From Sphingobium wenxiniae (GTDB lineage Bacteria > Pseudomonadota > Alphaproteobacteria > Sphingomonadales > Sphingomonadaceae): DNA of 64,000 nucleotides. The stretch is taken from positions 186,001 to 250,000 of the forward strand of contig NZ_VLKK01000001.1 in the NCBI RefSeq assembly GCF_007830065.1, given 5' to 3'. Below, in pieces: positions 38,601-47,546 of the stretch (positions within the stretch are counted from its first letter, which is position 1; every line of letters begins with the position of its first letter). A program made the position numbers and the translations under genes. Below the pieces are notes generated by a model. It saw only the letters and a program-made list of their open reading frames with translations. It did not search any database and was not told where the DNA came from.

Positions 38601-40234
38601 AGTCCCTTTCGCGCAGCTTCATGCCATTTCGCAGCGACGAAAAAGGCGGAGTCACCATCCTGCTCGCCGGATCGCTGCTGATGCTCGCGGGGTCCGCGAC
38701 GGTGGCGGTGGACCTTGGTTCCATCTATCTCGCCAAACGCCAGTTGCAGGGCATTGCGGACGCGGCCGCGCTCGCCGCGGTCAGCGGAGGCCGGCCCGCC
38801 GCCGAACAGCTCATCGCCCGCAGCGGCGTCAGCGGCGCCTTCCTCGCTTCCGTCGAGGACGGCCAATATCGGCCGGACCCTGCCGTGCCCGCTGGCGAGC
38901 GTTTCGTCGCGGGCGGCCCGGCGGGAGGCGCGCTGCGTCTGGAAGTGCGGCGGCGCACGCCCCTGTTCTTCGGCCGCCTGCTGGTGGGCGAAGACGGCGT
39001 CAACATCAACGCCCGCGCCACCGCGGCGCGCAAGGATGCCGCTGCCTTTTCCATCGGTACGGGACTGGCTTCGGTCAGCGACGGGCTGCCCAACATGCTG
39101 CTTTCCAGCCTTGCCGGGACCAGCCTCAATCTTTCGGTGATGGATACGCAGGGACTGCTCAATGCAAAGGTGGACCTGCTCGGCATGGCCGACGCCCTGC
39201 AATTGAGGCTCGGCCGTCAGGACGAAGCCTTCGCGCAATTGTTCGACCGCCACATTCCGGTCGGCGATATCGTCAATGCCGTCGCCGATGGCGTGACCGA
39301 CAGCCAGACCGCCGCCACGCTGCGCCGGATCGGCAACAGCATCCCCGGCCGCACCGTGCGCCTCAAGGATGTCATCGATCTGGGGCCGGCGGGAAGCGCG
39401 GGCGACGCGACCGGGCAACCGACCATCCTGATGGACGCCTTCTCGATGCTGCGCATGATCCTGAACCCGGCGCCGGGAACATCGGTGCCGATCGACCTGC
39501 AACTGGGCGTCCCCGGCCTCAGCAGCACCCGGCTCAAGCTGATCCTGGGCAGCGGCGAGGCGCGCTCCCCGCTGCTCAGCATCACCTCGGACCGGAATGT
39601 CGTGCTGCGCACCGCCCAGACGCGCCTCTATCTGGAAAGCACCGTGGCGGCAGCGCTGGCTCCCCTCGCATCCGTCCGCATCCCGCTTTATGTCGAACTC
39701 GCCGCCGCGCAGGCGCGGCTTTCCGACATTAATTGCGCCCGCGACACGCCGGGCAATGGCGTAACGCTGACGGTCACGCCGTCCATCGGCACGGCGGCCC
39801 TGGCCGAAGTCGACACGAACGCGCTGACCGATTTCTCCACGCCTCCCAATTTCCGGCCCGCGCTATTGGCGCAGGCGCTGACCACCAAGGTGACGGGCCA
39901 TGCCAATATTTCGCTGGGCGGCGTGCAGCCGCAGTCGGTCCATTTCTCTCCGGCGGAAATCAGCGCCCAGCAGACCAAGACCGTCCACACGCAGGATCTG
40001 ACGCAGGGCCTTGCCGTCAGCCTCCTGAAACAGGCGCAGATCGACGTTTATCTTCTCGGCATCAAGGTCGGCCTCAGTCCCCTGACCGCCCCTATCGGCG
40101 CGCTGCTGGGCACGACCGCGCCCCTGCTCGACGGCATATTGAACAATGTGACCGCGCTGCTGGGCGTCCGGCTGGGCACGGCGGATGTGCGCGTGCATGA
40201 AATGCGCTGCGGTATCGCCACCATCGTGGCCTGA
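38597..40234 (+). CDS. TadG-like pilus assembly protein
   Basis: This encodes 545 residues. The N-terminal part matches TadG: GGVTILLAGSLLMLAGSATVAVDLGSIYLAKRQLQGIADAAALAAVSGG, a membrane segment followed by the conserved DxxxAAAL helix. The rest is a long soluble domain with beta-rich sequences and no clear von Willebrand motif. In Flp systems TadG helps pilus assembly at the envelope. A hairpin with perfect 11 bp arms follows, covering the next gene's ribosome site. Confidence 0.82.
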   Translation: MKSLSRSFMPFRSDEKGGVTILLAGSLLMLAGSATVAVDLGSIYLAKRQLQGIADAAALAAVSGGRPAAEQLIARSGVSGAFLASVEDGQYRPDPAVPAGERFVAGGPAGGALRLEVRRRTPLFFGRLLVGEDGVNINARATAARKDAAAFSIGTGLASVSDGLPNMLLSSLAGTSLNLSVMDTQGLLNAKVDLLGMADALQLRLGRQDEAFAQLFDRHIPVGDIVNAVADGVTDSQTAATLRRIGNSIPGRTVRLKDVIDLGPAGSAGDATGQPTILMDAFSMLRMILNPAPGTSVPIDLQLGVPGLSSTRLKLILGSGEARSPLLSITSDRNVVLRTAQTRLYLESTVAAALAPLASVRIPLYVELAAAQARLSDINCARDTPGNGVTLTVTPSIGTAALAEVDTNALTDFSTPPNFRPALLAQALTTKVTGHANISLGGVQPQSVHFSPAEISAQQTKTVHTQDLTQGLAVSLLKQAQIDVYLLGIKVGLSPLTAPIGALLGTTAPLLDGILNNVTALLGVRLGTADVRVHEMRCGIATIVA

Positions 40235-40245
40235 CCCCTTGCCAT

Positions 40246-40274
40246 GCTTCGCTCCCGCCTTCAGGGAGCGAAGC
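40246..40274 (+). promoter_or_regulatory. Hairpin sequestering the cobQ ribosome-binding site (candidate)
   Basis: GCTTCGCTCCC at 40246-40256 pairs perfectly with GGGAGCGAAGC at 40264-40274 around a 7-base loop. The right arm contains the cobQ Shine-Dalgarno GGGAG, 7 bases before the ATG at 40276. No T run follows, so terminator activity is less likely than translational control. Not tested by folding. Confidence 0.55.
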
Positions 40275-40275
40275 C

Positions 40276-41727
40276 ATGGGCGCCATCATGCTACAGGGAA
40301 CCGGATCGGATGTCGGCAGGTCCGTGCTCGTCGCCGGACTATGCCGCGCGCTGGTGCGGCGCGGCTATCGGGTCCGTCCCTTCAAGCCGCAGAACATGTC
40401 CAACAACGCCGCCGTGACCATCGACGGCGGAGAGATCGGCCGCGCGCAAGCCTTGCAGGCCATGGCCGCGGGCGTCGATCCGCATAGCGACATGAACCCC
40501 GTTCTCCTGAAGCCGCAGGCCGATCACACGTCGCAACTGATCGTCCATGGCCGCGTGCGCGGCACGCTGGGCGGAGGGAATTTCCGGCAGGCGCGCGGAC
40601 AGCTTCTTTCCGAAGTGATGGACAGCTTCAACCGGCTCAGCGCGCAATGCGACATCGTCGTCGTGGAAGGCGCGGGATCGCCCGCCGAAATCAACCTGCG
40701 CGCGGGCGACATAGCAAACATGGGCTTTGCCCGCACCGCCAACGTGCCGGTCATACTGGTGGGCGACATCGACCGGGGCGGCGTCATCGCCTCCATCGTC
40801 GGCACCAAAGCGGTGATCGACCCCGAAGACGCCGCCATGATCCACGGCTTCCTGATCAACAAGTTCAGGGGCGATATCGCCCTTTTCGAAGACGGCTACC
40901 GCCAGATCGAATCCATTTCCGGCTGGCGCGGCCTGGGTGTCGTTCCATGGCTCAGCGCCGCCGTCCGCCTGCCCAGCGAAGACGCCGTCATCCTCGAAAG
41001 GAAGCGGCGCCCGGACGGCGCGCGTTTCATCATCGCTTGCCCCATATTGCCCCGCATCTCCAATTTCGACGACCTCGACCCCTTCAAGATCGAACCCGAC
41101 GTAGACCTGCTCATGATCCCGCCGGGCAGTCCCCTTCCGGCGGAAGCATCACTTATCGTCCTGCCCGGGTCGAAGGCCACCATCGCCGACATGCAGGCGA
41201 TGCGGGCGCAGGGATGGGATATCGACATCCTCGCCCATCACCGGCGCGGCGGCGCTGTCCTGGGGATATGCGGCGGCTATCAGATGCTGGGCCGCCGGAT
41301 CGCCGATCCCCAAGGCGTCGAAGGGCCATCCGGCACGGTGGCGGGTCTCGGCCTGCTCGACATTGAAACCGTGTTGTCCGGCGACAAGACGCTGCGAGAG
41401 GTGAAAGGCCGTGCGCTCGGCGCCTCCTTCGCCGGTTATGAAATGCACATCGGGCAAACGTCCGGTCCCGACTGCGGTCGCCCCTTCGCCCATCTGGAAG
41501 CCGGACGCCCGGACGGAGCCTCCAGCCCCGACGGGCGCGTGCTCGGCACCTACGTCCATGGCCTGTTCGGCGGCACGGCGTTGCGCAGCGCGTTTCTGGA
41601 CCGCTGGAACCTGTCCTCCTCGCAGCAGGACCATGGCGTCGCCGTGAACGCGGCGCTCGATGATATCGCCGCGCAACTCGAAGCGCATATCGATATCGAC
41701 GCCCTTGTCGCCCTAGCGATGCGCTGA
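40276..41727 (+). CDS. cobQ: Cobyric acid synthase (adenosylcobyric acid amidase)
   Basis: This encodes 483 residues. The N-terminal P-loop-like amidase part starts IMLQGTGSDVGRSVLVAGLCRAL and contains FKPQNMSNNAAVT and VVVEGAGSPAEINL. The C-terminal glutamine amidotransferase has the nucleophile in LGICGGYQMLG and the His in GTYVHGLF. It amidates four carboxyls of adenosylcobyrinic diamide in B12 synthesis. Isolated here, without other cob genes or a recognisable B12 riboswitch. Confidence 0.94.
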   Translation: MGAIMLQGTGSDVGRSVLVAGLCRALVRRGYRVRPFKPQNMSNNAAVTIDGGEIGRAQALQAMAAGVDPHSDMNPVLLKPQADHTSQLIVHGRVRGTLGGGNFRQARGQLLSEVMDSFNRLSAQCDIVVVEGAGSPAEINLRAGDIANMGFARTANVPVILVGDIDRGGVIASIVGTKAVIDPEDAAMIHGFLINKFRGDIALFEDGYRQIESISGWRGLGVVPWLSAAVRLPSEDAVILERKRRPDGARFIIACPILPRISNFDDLDPFKIEPDVDLLMIPPGSPLPAEASLIVLPGSKATIADMQAMRAQGWDIDILAHHRRGGAVLGICGGYQMLGRRIADPQGVEGPSGTVAGLGLLDIETVLSGDKTLREVKGRALGASFAGYEMHIGQTSGPDCGRPFAHLEAGRPDGASSPDGRVLGTYVHGLFGGTALRSAFLDRWNLSSSQQDHGVAVNAALDDIAAQLEAHIDIDALVALAMR

Positions 41728-42034
41728 AGCTATATTCACCCAATAGTTGAATATACTTACGACGCGGCATATCACCCGAACAATTCCATTCATCGCTTCA
41801 TCTGAACGACCGAGCGATAAATCGTTTCGGTACTGAATCATCGACCTTAACCGCTCGGAAATATCGAAGAGTCCTGTCATGATCCCATGGATCAGGATGA
41901 GCGCTATTTATACTCCATGATATTTGCGACGAACTGTTTTCACGGCAAAGATTTCTTCAACCATTGCTGCATAGAGAAAGAGAAGAAAATCGGGGCATTT
42001 CCTGTGCAATAAACCAATAGAACGGGGGTCGTTC
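41728..42034. other. AT-rich intergenic region before the GH16 gene
   Basis: This 307 bp region is visibly lower in GC than its neighbours. It contains an 8 bp inverted repeat TATATTCA...TGAATATA at 41731-41755 just after cobQ, and a short palindrome TGATCCCATGGATCA near 41880. Neither has a T run. These may be a terminator, an operator or a promoter for the GH16 gene. No ORF is supported. Confidence 0.5.
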
Positions 42035-43441
42035 ATGTGGAATAGAATAAAGGGCGTCGGTCCGGCAGGGGCCGGCGCGATGATCCTGCTCGCCGTCAGC
42101 GCGGCGGCGGCGGTGACGAATATGGGAACGTCGCTCCCCGCCGCCAAAGGCAGCGCAACCACCATCGGCAGCGGCAGCAGCAATCCGTCCACGACGACGG
42201 CGTCCTATGCCGCAGCCACGGCGGCAGGCAGCGTGGACTATAACAGCCGCACCGAAGGCGCCTTCGCCTCCTTCGATTTCGCGAGCGGCACGAAACTGCC
42301 GGACAAGGCAACGGCCTCGCTGGGCAACGCCACGTTCCAGCCAGGCGTCAACGTCGCCTATGTCCCGCTCACGCTGGACCGGCCCACGCCCAATACGGTC
42401 ATCATCCGCCTCACCACCGTCAACGGTTCAGGCACCAACGCGGCCAAATCCAACATCAATTACCAGACAGTCGATACGGTCGTCATTTTCCGCCCCGGCG
42501 ATCCGCTGCGGCAGACCGTGGCCGTGCCCATCATCACCGCGCAGGACGGACAGCAGTTCCAGCTCAAGATGCGCGAAGCCCCATGGGGCGGCCTGCAAGG
42601 TCAATCCACCGCGACCGTCACCGCCAGCAGCAGCGCGACCGCCACGGCCAAGGCAACGGGCACGTTCCGCGCCCCGCGCACCTTCGCCGCGACCGGCACG
42701 CTCCAGTTCGAGCTTCAGAAGGAAACGCACAAGCGTTCACCCGAAGGCGGATGGAACCGCTGGGCGACGTCGCTCGCCAATGGCCGCACGCAGATCGCGA
42801 ATGAGGAAACCGGTCTTTATCTCGACTCGTCGGTATTTCCCGGCGTCGAAGGGCCGGTCTACTGGAGCGACAAGGGTCTGGTCCTGCACAGCCAGAAGCT
42901 CAAACAGCCCATCTATTATGAAGGGCGCAACTGGTCTTATGGCGCTTCGGTGCTGGATGGCCGGAACTATCTGGCGACCCAGATCGGCTATGGCCAATAT
43001 GAATGGGACGCGAAAATGCCCGACCGGCGCGGCGCATGGCCTGCCTTCTGGCTGGTGTCGACCAGCGGCTGGCCGCCGGAAATCGACGTCTATGAAGGGT
43101 TCGGCCAGCAAAGCTACTGGGATTTCGACCGCCATGTCGCGCACACCATCCACGGCGGCGCGAACATCACCCGCACCTTTCAGAGCGGCGCGGTCATACA
43201 GACCGATCAGGCTTATGGCTGGAGCGGCTACAGCCAGGATTTCCACCGCTATGCCATCGATATCCAGCGCGACTACATCACTTGGTTCATCGACGGGAAG
43301 GAAAGCTATCAGTCGGTCAATCCCTTCAACGGATTCCGCTGGTATCCGATCATGGACGTCGCCGTGAAAACCGACAGCGCCTATAATGACGGCACGGGCG
43401 ACATGATTATTCGCGGCTTCAAAATCTATTCCACGCCTTGA
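42035..43441 (+). CDS. Secreted family 16 glycoside hydrolase
   Basis: This encodes 468 residues. The signal sequence MWNRIKGVGPAGAGAMILLAVSAAAA is followed by a Ser/Thr/Ala-rich linker, a Calx-beta-like region (about 60-190) and a C-terminal GH16 domain. The catalytic EIDVYE (Glu about 349, Asp 351, Glu 354) lies in WPPEIDVYEGFG, with QYEWDAKMPDRRGAWPAFWL before it. GH16 enzymes cut beta-1,3/1,4-linked glucans or exopolysaccharides. Convergent with gspO, it is a likely secretion cargo. Its target polysaccharide is unknown. Confidence 0.88.
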   Translation: MWNRIKGVGPAGAGAMILLAVSAAAAVTNMGTSLPAAKGSATTIGSGSSNPSTTTASYAAATAAGSVDYNSRTEGAFASFDFASGTKLPDKATASLGNATFQPGVNVAYVPLTLDRPTPNTVIIRLTTVNGSGTNAAKSNINYQTVDTVVIFRPGDPLRQTVAVPIITAQDGQQFQLKMREAPWGGLQGQSTATVTASSSATATAKATGTFRAPRTFAATGTLQFELQKETHKRSPEGGWNRWATSLANGRTQIANEETGLYLDSSVFPGVEGPVYWSDKGLVLHSQKLKQPIYYEGRNWSYGASVLDGRNYLATQIGYGQYEWDAKMPDRRGAWPAFWLVSTSGWPPEIDVYEGFGQQSYWDFDRHVAHTIHGGANITRTFQSGAVIQTDQAYGWSGYSQDFHRYAIDIQRDYITWFIDGKESYQSVNPFNGFRWYPIMDVAVKTDSAYNDGTGDMIIRGFKIYSTP

Positions 43442-43447
43442 TGATCC

Positions 43448-43488
43448 GCGCGCTCCTTTCCCTGCCATCTGAGGGGGAAGGAGCGCGC
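43448..43488. terminator. Hairpin between convergent GH16 and gspO
   Basis: GCGCGCTCCTT at 43448-43458 pairs with AAGGAGCGCGC at 43478-43488 in the 47 bp gap between the two stops. It lacks a T run but is well placed for both strands. Confidence 0.55.
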
Positions 43489-44241
43489 CTATCCCAGCAA
43501 CAGGGCCGACAGCCACCACCCCGGCACAGCTGCCACGGCCAGAAACGTGCCCAGCGGAACCTGCGTCGTGCGCTCCACCATTTTGCCCAGCACCATGCTT
43601 CCAGCCACCGTCAGCAGCCCCATGCCCGCAGCCAGCAACAGGATGAACGGCAGAGCCTGCCACCCGAACCAGGTCCCCAGCGCGCCCAACAGCTTCGCGT
43701 CACCCAGCCCCAGTCCCTCGCGCCCGCGCGCCAGCCGATAGCCCTGCGACACCGCCAGCAGCGCCAGATAGCCCACCGCCGCGCCGATCGCCCGGTCCGT
43801 CAACGCTGCATCCGTCACCCACAGGCCAAGGGTGAAGCCCAGGAAGGCAAGCGGCAGGGTCAATGCGTCAGGCAGCCAGAAATGCCGCCAGTCCAGCACC
43901 GCCAGCGTCAGCAATATCCATCCCAACAGCGCCCAGCCAACCCCCGCCACATCCGGCGCGAAGCCGACCGCCAGCGCCCCGATCATGGCGCAACCGGCTT
44001 CCACCCGGCCATGCAGGGGATCGATCCTCGCCCCGCACGTCCGGCATTTCCCCCAATGCACCATAGCGCTCAGCAGCGGAACCAGATCGCCCACGCCCAG
44101 CGTCCGTCCGCACCCGTCGCAGACCGAACGCCCACGCATGACACCTCGTCCTTGCGGCCAGCGCAGGATCAGCGTCGCGAGGAAACTGCCCGCGATCGCA
44201 CCGACAATCCCACCGGACAGGGCGGCCAGAGGCTCGATCAC
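43489..44241 (-). CDS. gspO: Type II secretion prepilin peptidase GspO
   Basis: This encodes 250 residues from a GTG overlapping the gspN stop. The zinc-finger-like cysteine pairs CDGC (41, 44) and CRTC (66, 69) are characteristic of methylating prepilin peptidases. The aspartyl protease residues are Asp about 117 in VLDWRHFWLPD and Asp about 181 in GLGLGDAKL. Eight membrane helices are likely. It cleaves the leaders of GspG-K after Gly and methylates the new N terminus. It is the last gene of the gsp operon, unusual for being inside it. Confidence 0.94.
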   Translation of the reverse strand: MIEPLAALSGGIVGAIAGSFLATLILRWPQGRGVMRGRSVCDGCGRTLGVGDLVPLLSAMVHWGKCRTCGARIDPLHGRVEAGCAMIGALAVGFAPDVAGVGWALLGWILLTLAVLDWRHFWLPDALTLPLAFLGFTLGLWVTDAALTDRAIGAAVGYLALLAVSQGYRLARGREGLGLGDAKLLGALGTWFGWQALPFILLLAAGMGLLTVAGSMVLGKMVERTTQVPLGTFLAVAAVPGWWLSALLLG

Positions 44242-44960
44242 AGCGTCCCTTCGACCTTCAGCACGCGAACGCCACCCGCTTCGGCAAAGCCCGCTCCGGC
44301 CAGCGCCGCCGCCAGCGTTGGATCGGCCGTCTCCACTCGCATTTCCGCTACATAGCGGCCTGACCGCCAGATCCGCAGATCGATCTTTTCCATGCCGGAC
44401 TGGCTCACCAGCGGCAGCAGCAGCGCCTCCCCGTCGCAGCGGACCTCGCCCGACAGCCCCTGCGCCAGATTCAGTCCCGGCCATTGCCCCGCCATATGGG
44501 CGCGCACCCGCCCTTCCGCATGACCGCAAAGCGTGCCGGTGAAAGTGGCCGTCACGTCGTTCATCGAAAAGCCGCTCAGCGGCAGCGGTGCAAAGCCGCG
44601 GCCCAGCGGAACGGGGCCTGTCAGATCGTCCACGCCGATCGTGCCGAAACCGGCGTTGATCGCCCCGCTTATATCGTCCGCCGCGCCCGTTCGCCGCCAC
44701 AGGTCGAACCGCGCCCGCCCCATCAGCAACGACACCGGCGACAACCCGGCATGAACGGAACCGAGCGAAGTTTCGCCCAGCATCAGCCGGTCGATCCGCC
44801 CGCTCCACAGCACGCCGCGCACATCGCGGGCCGACAGCCCGAACCGCTCCAGCCCGGCCATGCCCAACGCCATCCGCATCGGCAGGAACAGCAGCAGGCC
44901 CGCCGCGAATATCAGGATCAGCGCGATCCGCATCCGCCGCGACAGGGAAAGGCCCATCAT
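44238..44960 (-). CDS. gspN: Type II secretion protein GspN
   Basis: This encodes 240 residues with one N-terminal anchor (IALILIFAAGLLLFLPMRMAL). The periplasmic part shows the GspN pattern DVRGVLWSGRIDRL and LSGFSMNDVTATFTG, and a cysteine pair near 145 and 177. GspN is found only in some type II systems and its function is poorly understood. The ATG at 44960 overlaps gspM (ATGA), and its end overlaps gspO. Confidence 0.85.
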   Translation of the reverse strand: MMGLSLSRRMRIALILIFAAGLLLFLPMRMALGMAGLERFGLSARDVRGVLWSGRIDRLMLGETSLGSVHAGLSPVSLLMGRARFDLWRRTGAADDISGAINAGFGTIGVDDLTGPVPLGRGFAPLPLSGFSMNDVTATFTGTLCGHAEGRVRAHMAGQWPGLNLAQGLSGEVRCDGEALLLPLVSQSGMEKIDLRIWRSGRYVAEMRVETADPTLAAALAGAGFAEAGGVRVLKVEGTL

Positions 44961-45445
44961 TGCGCCGTCCCCCGCACCAGCACCGCCTGCACCGATATGC
45001 TGCCCGCCGTCGGCGATGGCCGCGCGCTCATCGTTTCCACTCTGACGCCCTGCGCCTCCAGCCCGGCAAGCCATGTCAGGAGCGCCACGGGCCGGACGGC
45101 GGCGATGGCGATGACCATCCGGTCCGCGCCCTGCGCCTGCGCCCGTTCCAGCGTCAGCCCCGCTTCGCCCGCGCTCTGCCCGACAAACTGGTCCAGCGGC
45201 GTTCCGGACGAGGCCGGCGCGGCGGCGCGCGGCAGGGACTTGAGCAGCTTCACCTTGCCCCGGATCGACGCATGGCGGTCGGTCGCCGCGCCCAGCGCCG
45301 CATGCGCCGACCGCTGCGCCATCTCCAGCGGCCGCACGATGCCCAGCCACAGCACTACAACCGCCAGCAGCGCGAACATCACGCCCAGCATCCATTGCTC
45401 GCGTGGCGACCGTTCGCCCCACATCGTTTTCCACCGTTCCATCAT
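44957..45445 (-). CDS. gspM: Type II secretion protein GspM
   Basis: This encodes 162 residues: a short cytoplasmic tail with WGERSPREQWMLG, a membrane helix (VMFALLAVVVLWLGIV), a coiled region and a ferredoxin-like periplasmic domain. GspM partners GspL in the inner-membrane assembly platform. It starts at an ATG overlapping gspL and ends overlapping gspN (ATGA both). Confidence 0.9.
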   Translation of the reverse strand: MMERWKTMWGERSPREQWMLGVMFALLAVVVLWLGIVRPLEMAQRSAHAALGAATDRHASIRGKVKLLKSLPRAAAPASSGTPLDQFVGQSAGEAGLTLERAQAQGADRMVIAIAAVRPVALLTWLAGLEAQGVRVETMSARPSPTAGSISVQAVLVRGTAQ

Positions 45446-46560
45446 GGCCGCACCGTTATGTCCGCCAGCGTCCGCCCGCCCGGGTCCTGGGACGGCGTGG
45501 CCGTGATCGTGAAGCCCGCCGCCTGCAAGGCCAGCAGCACGCTGTTGATGTCATCCGCTTTCGCCGCCGCCAGCGTCGCCCGGATCATCCCGTCGGCATC
45601 GCGCGACAAGGCCGTCATGGACACGCCCGGACTATCCTGCATCGCACGCATCAGCCCCGCGACGGGCGCCGTGAAGGCATAGCCGCCCGCACCCCGCGCC
45701 GCGAGTTGCCGTTCCATCTCGCTTTCCGCCGATGCCACGTCGGTGGCATCGGGCAGCACCTCCCGCGCCAAGGTCAGGCTTTGCGCGTCCAGCCTTTTGG
45801 CCGTCACATATTCCCGCGTCACGCCAACGACGGAGATCAACAGGCTGACCAGCAGGACGAGGCCGCTCCAAAGCGCGATCCGGCCCAGCGCCTTCCTATC
45901 CCAATCGCGCCGCGCCCGCCTGGCGAAATCGCCCTGCCGTAGGTTGAGCGCAGGACTTTCCAGCGCCGCGATCGCCCGCGCCTCCACCTGCGCCGGAGCG
46001 ACCTCCCGCACCTCCGCCTCGCCGACCAGCTCGGCCAGCGCCATATCGCCGCTGAACGCCACGTCCCGCCCGCGCCACACCGCCGCGCCGCCAATGATGC
46101 CGCGCGCAAAGCCCTCCTCCGGCTCCGGCAGCAACAACGGCGCGGGCACGATCATGTCCGGGTCCAGCCCATGATGCTGCGCCCAAAGCAGCCAATGCTG
46201 CATATCGCTCCGCGCCGCGAGCGCCACCAGATACGGCCTTGCCGGGTCGTCATTCTCATCCGCCGCCGCGAACAACTGGTCCGGCGGCACGATCCCCCCG
46301 GCAAGCGCCGCCAGCCGCGCCACGCTGCGCCCCTGCCGCACGGGCAGATCGGGATGCAGCGCCCAGTGCAGCGTCACCAGCGCCGCAGGCGGCACCAGCA
46401 TAACAACCATTTCCGACGGCAGCGCCGTCAATCCGCACGCCGCCAGCCAGTTCGCCCCCGCGCCCCGCTGTACGACCGCGCCATCCACCACCCGCATCCA
46501 CAGCGGCTCCCCGCCCGCTTCGTCTGGCAGAGCGACGATCAATCCTTCGCGCCCATTCAT
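45442..46560 (-). CDS. gspL: Type II secretion protein GspL
   Basis: This encodes 372 residues. The N-terminal cytoplasmic actin-like domain (about 1-220) binds GspE. A membrane helix (IALWSGLVLLVSLLISVVGV) and a periplasmic ferredoxin-like domain (about 275-370) follow. It is the bridge between the ATPase and the periplasmic pseudopilus. The ATG at 46560 overlaps the gspK stop, so an upstream reading in the same frame is spurious. Confidence 0.9.
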   Translation of the reverse strand: MNGREGLIVALPDEAGGEPLWMRVVDGAVVQRGAGANWLAACGLTALPSEMVVMLVPPAALVTLHWALHPDLPVRQGRSVARLAALAGGIVPPDQLFAAADENDDPARPYLVALAARSDMQHWLLWAQHHGLDPDMIVPAPLLLPEPEEGFARGIIGGAAVWRGRDVAFSGDMALAELVGEAEVREVAPAQVEARAIAALESPALNLRQGDFARRARRDWDRKALGRIALWSGLVLLVSLLISVVGVTREYVTAKRLDAQSLTLAREVLPDATDVASAESEMERQLAARGAGGYAFTAPVAGLMRAMQDSPGVSMTALSRDADGMIRATLAAAKADDINSVLLALQAAGFTITATPSQDPGGRTLADITVRP

Positions 46561-47546
46561 GCGCCGCCACCCCAATTGCGCCGCACCAGCGTCGCCGGGC
46601 TTTGCCGGGCGTCGATCAGCCCGCGCTCCACCATCTGCGTTCCCCCGACATTCACCGCCACGTCCACCCCGAAAAATCCTGTCGTCACTTTCACCTGCCG
46701 CGCCGCTTCCTCCAGCGGATTGATGCCCACCTGCATCTGTACGTCCCAGAACTGCTTCACGCTGCCGTAACCCTGCTCCGGCCGCTGCGCCAGCACCTGC
46801 CGCGCCTGCGCCACGCTCATCTGCCCCTGGAGGAGCATGACCAGCAAGGGCGCCTGATCGGGCAGCAGCGTATTCACATTGATCGGCGACAGGTCCGCCA
46901 TCGGCAGCGCGCACACCCAGGGCCGCGCCAGATCGTAGATAGCGGGCGTCACCCCGTGCACCGCCCGCAACTCGCTCGCGTCCACCATGAAACGGTTGGC
47001 CGTGCGATAGGGCCGCTCCGCCTGCGCGTAGGTTTCATCCTCCGCCCCGCCTGGCTGCGGCACGCTGTCGCTGTCGATCCAGTCCGCCAGCGAAGCCGCC
47101 GCCACCTGCGCCTGCCGCGCATCGACGCCCAGCGCCTGCAACAACGCCTGGAACTGCGACACGCCCACCGGCCGCACCTTCAAATTCGCCTCGCTCTCTC
47201 CCGCCACGACGCTGTTCAGGTTGAAGCAATTCCCCCCGTCGCTCACCCGCGCCGTCACCATTCCGCCGGGCACCGGAATATCGCGCGGCGCGCCCATCCA
47301 TCCGCCCGCCAGCGTCGTCTTACCCGGATTGGCCGCCACCAGATCGCCGATCTTCAGCCGCGCAATCTCCATCCCCGCATCGGCAAAAGCCCGCGCCTGA
47401 TCGACTGCGCCGCCATTGCCCGTCATCCGCGTCGCCAGCGCCAGCCGCTCCAGCGCGGAAGCCGCCACCACCGCCATCACCGCCACCAGCAGCAGCACCG
47501 TCAGCAGAGCCGCGCCCTGCTCGCCGTCTTTCCGGGGGTCAGCCAA
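46557..47546 (-). CDS. gspK: Type II secretion minor pseudopilin GspK
   Basis: This encodes 329 residues. The prepilin-like N terminus is GEQGAALLTVLLLVAVMAVVAAS with cleavage after Gly, and the residue after it is Ala rather than Phe, as is usual for GspK. It has the K-specific alpha domain with INVNTLLPDQAPLL and GGWMGAPRDIPVPGG. The start is TTG at 47546, overlapping gspJ by 8 bp, because no ATG is available before the hydrophobic segment. It caps the pseudopilus tip. Confidence 0.9.
   Translation of the reverse strand: MADPRKDGEQGAALLTVLLLVAVMAVVAASALERLALATRMTGNGGAVDQARAFADAGMEIARLKIGDLVAANPGKTTLAGGWMGAPRDIPVPGGMVTARVSDGGNCFNLNSVVAGESEANLKVRPVGVSQFQALLQALGVDARQAQVAAASLADWIDSDSVPQPGGAEDETYAQAERPYRTANRFMVDASELRAVHGVTPAIYDLARPWVCALPMADLSPINVNTLLPDQAPLLVMLLQGQMSVAQARQVLAQRPEQGYGSVKQFWDVQMQVGINPLEEAARQVKVTTGFFGVDVAVNVGGTQMVERGLIDARQSPATLVRRNWGGGA

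Noticed and set aside
40235-40275. Cobalamin riboswitch before cobQ
   Set aside because: Only 41 bp separate tadG from cobQ, too short for the aptamer; a simple hairpin is present instead.
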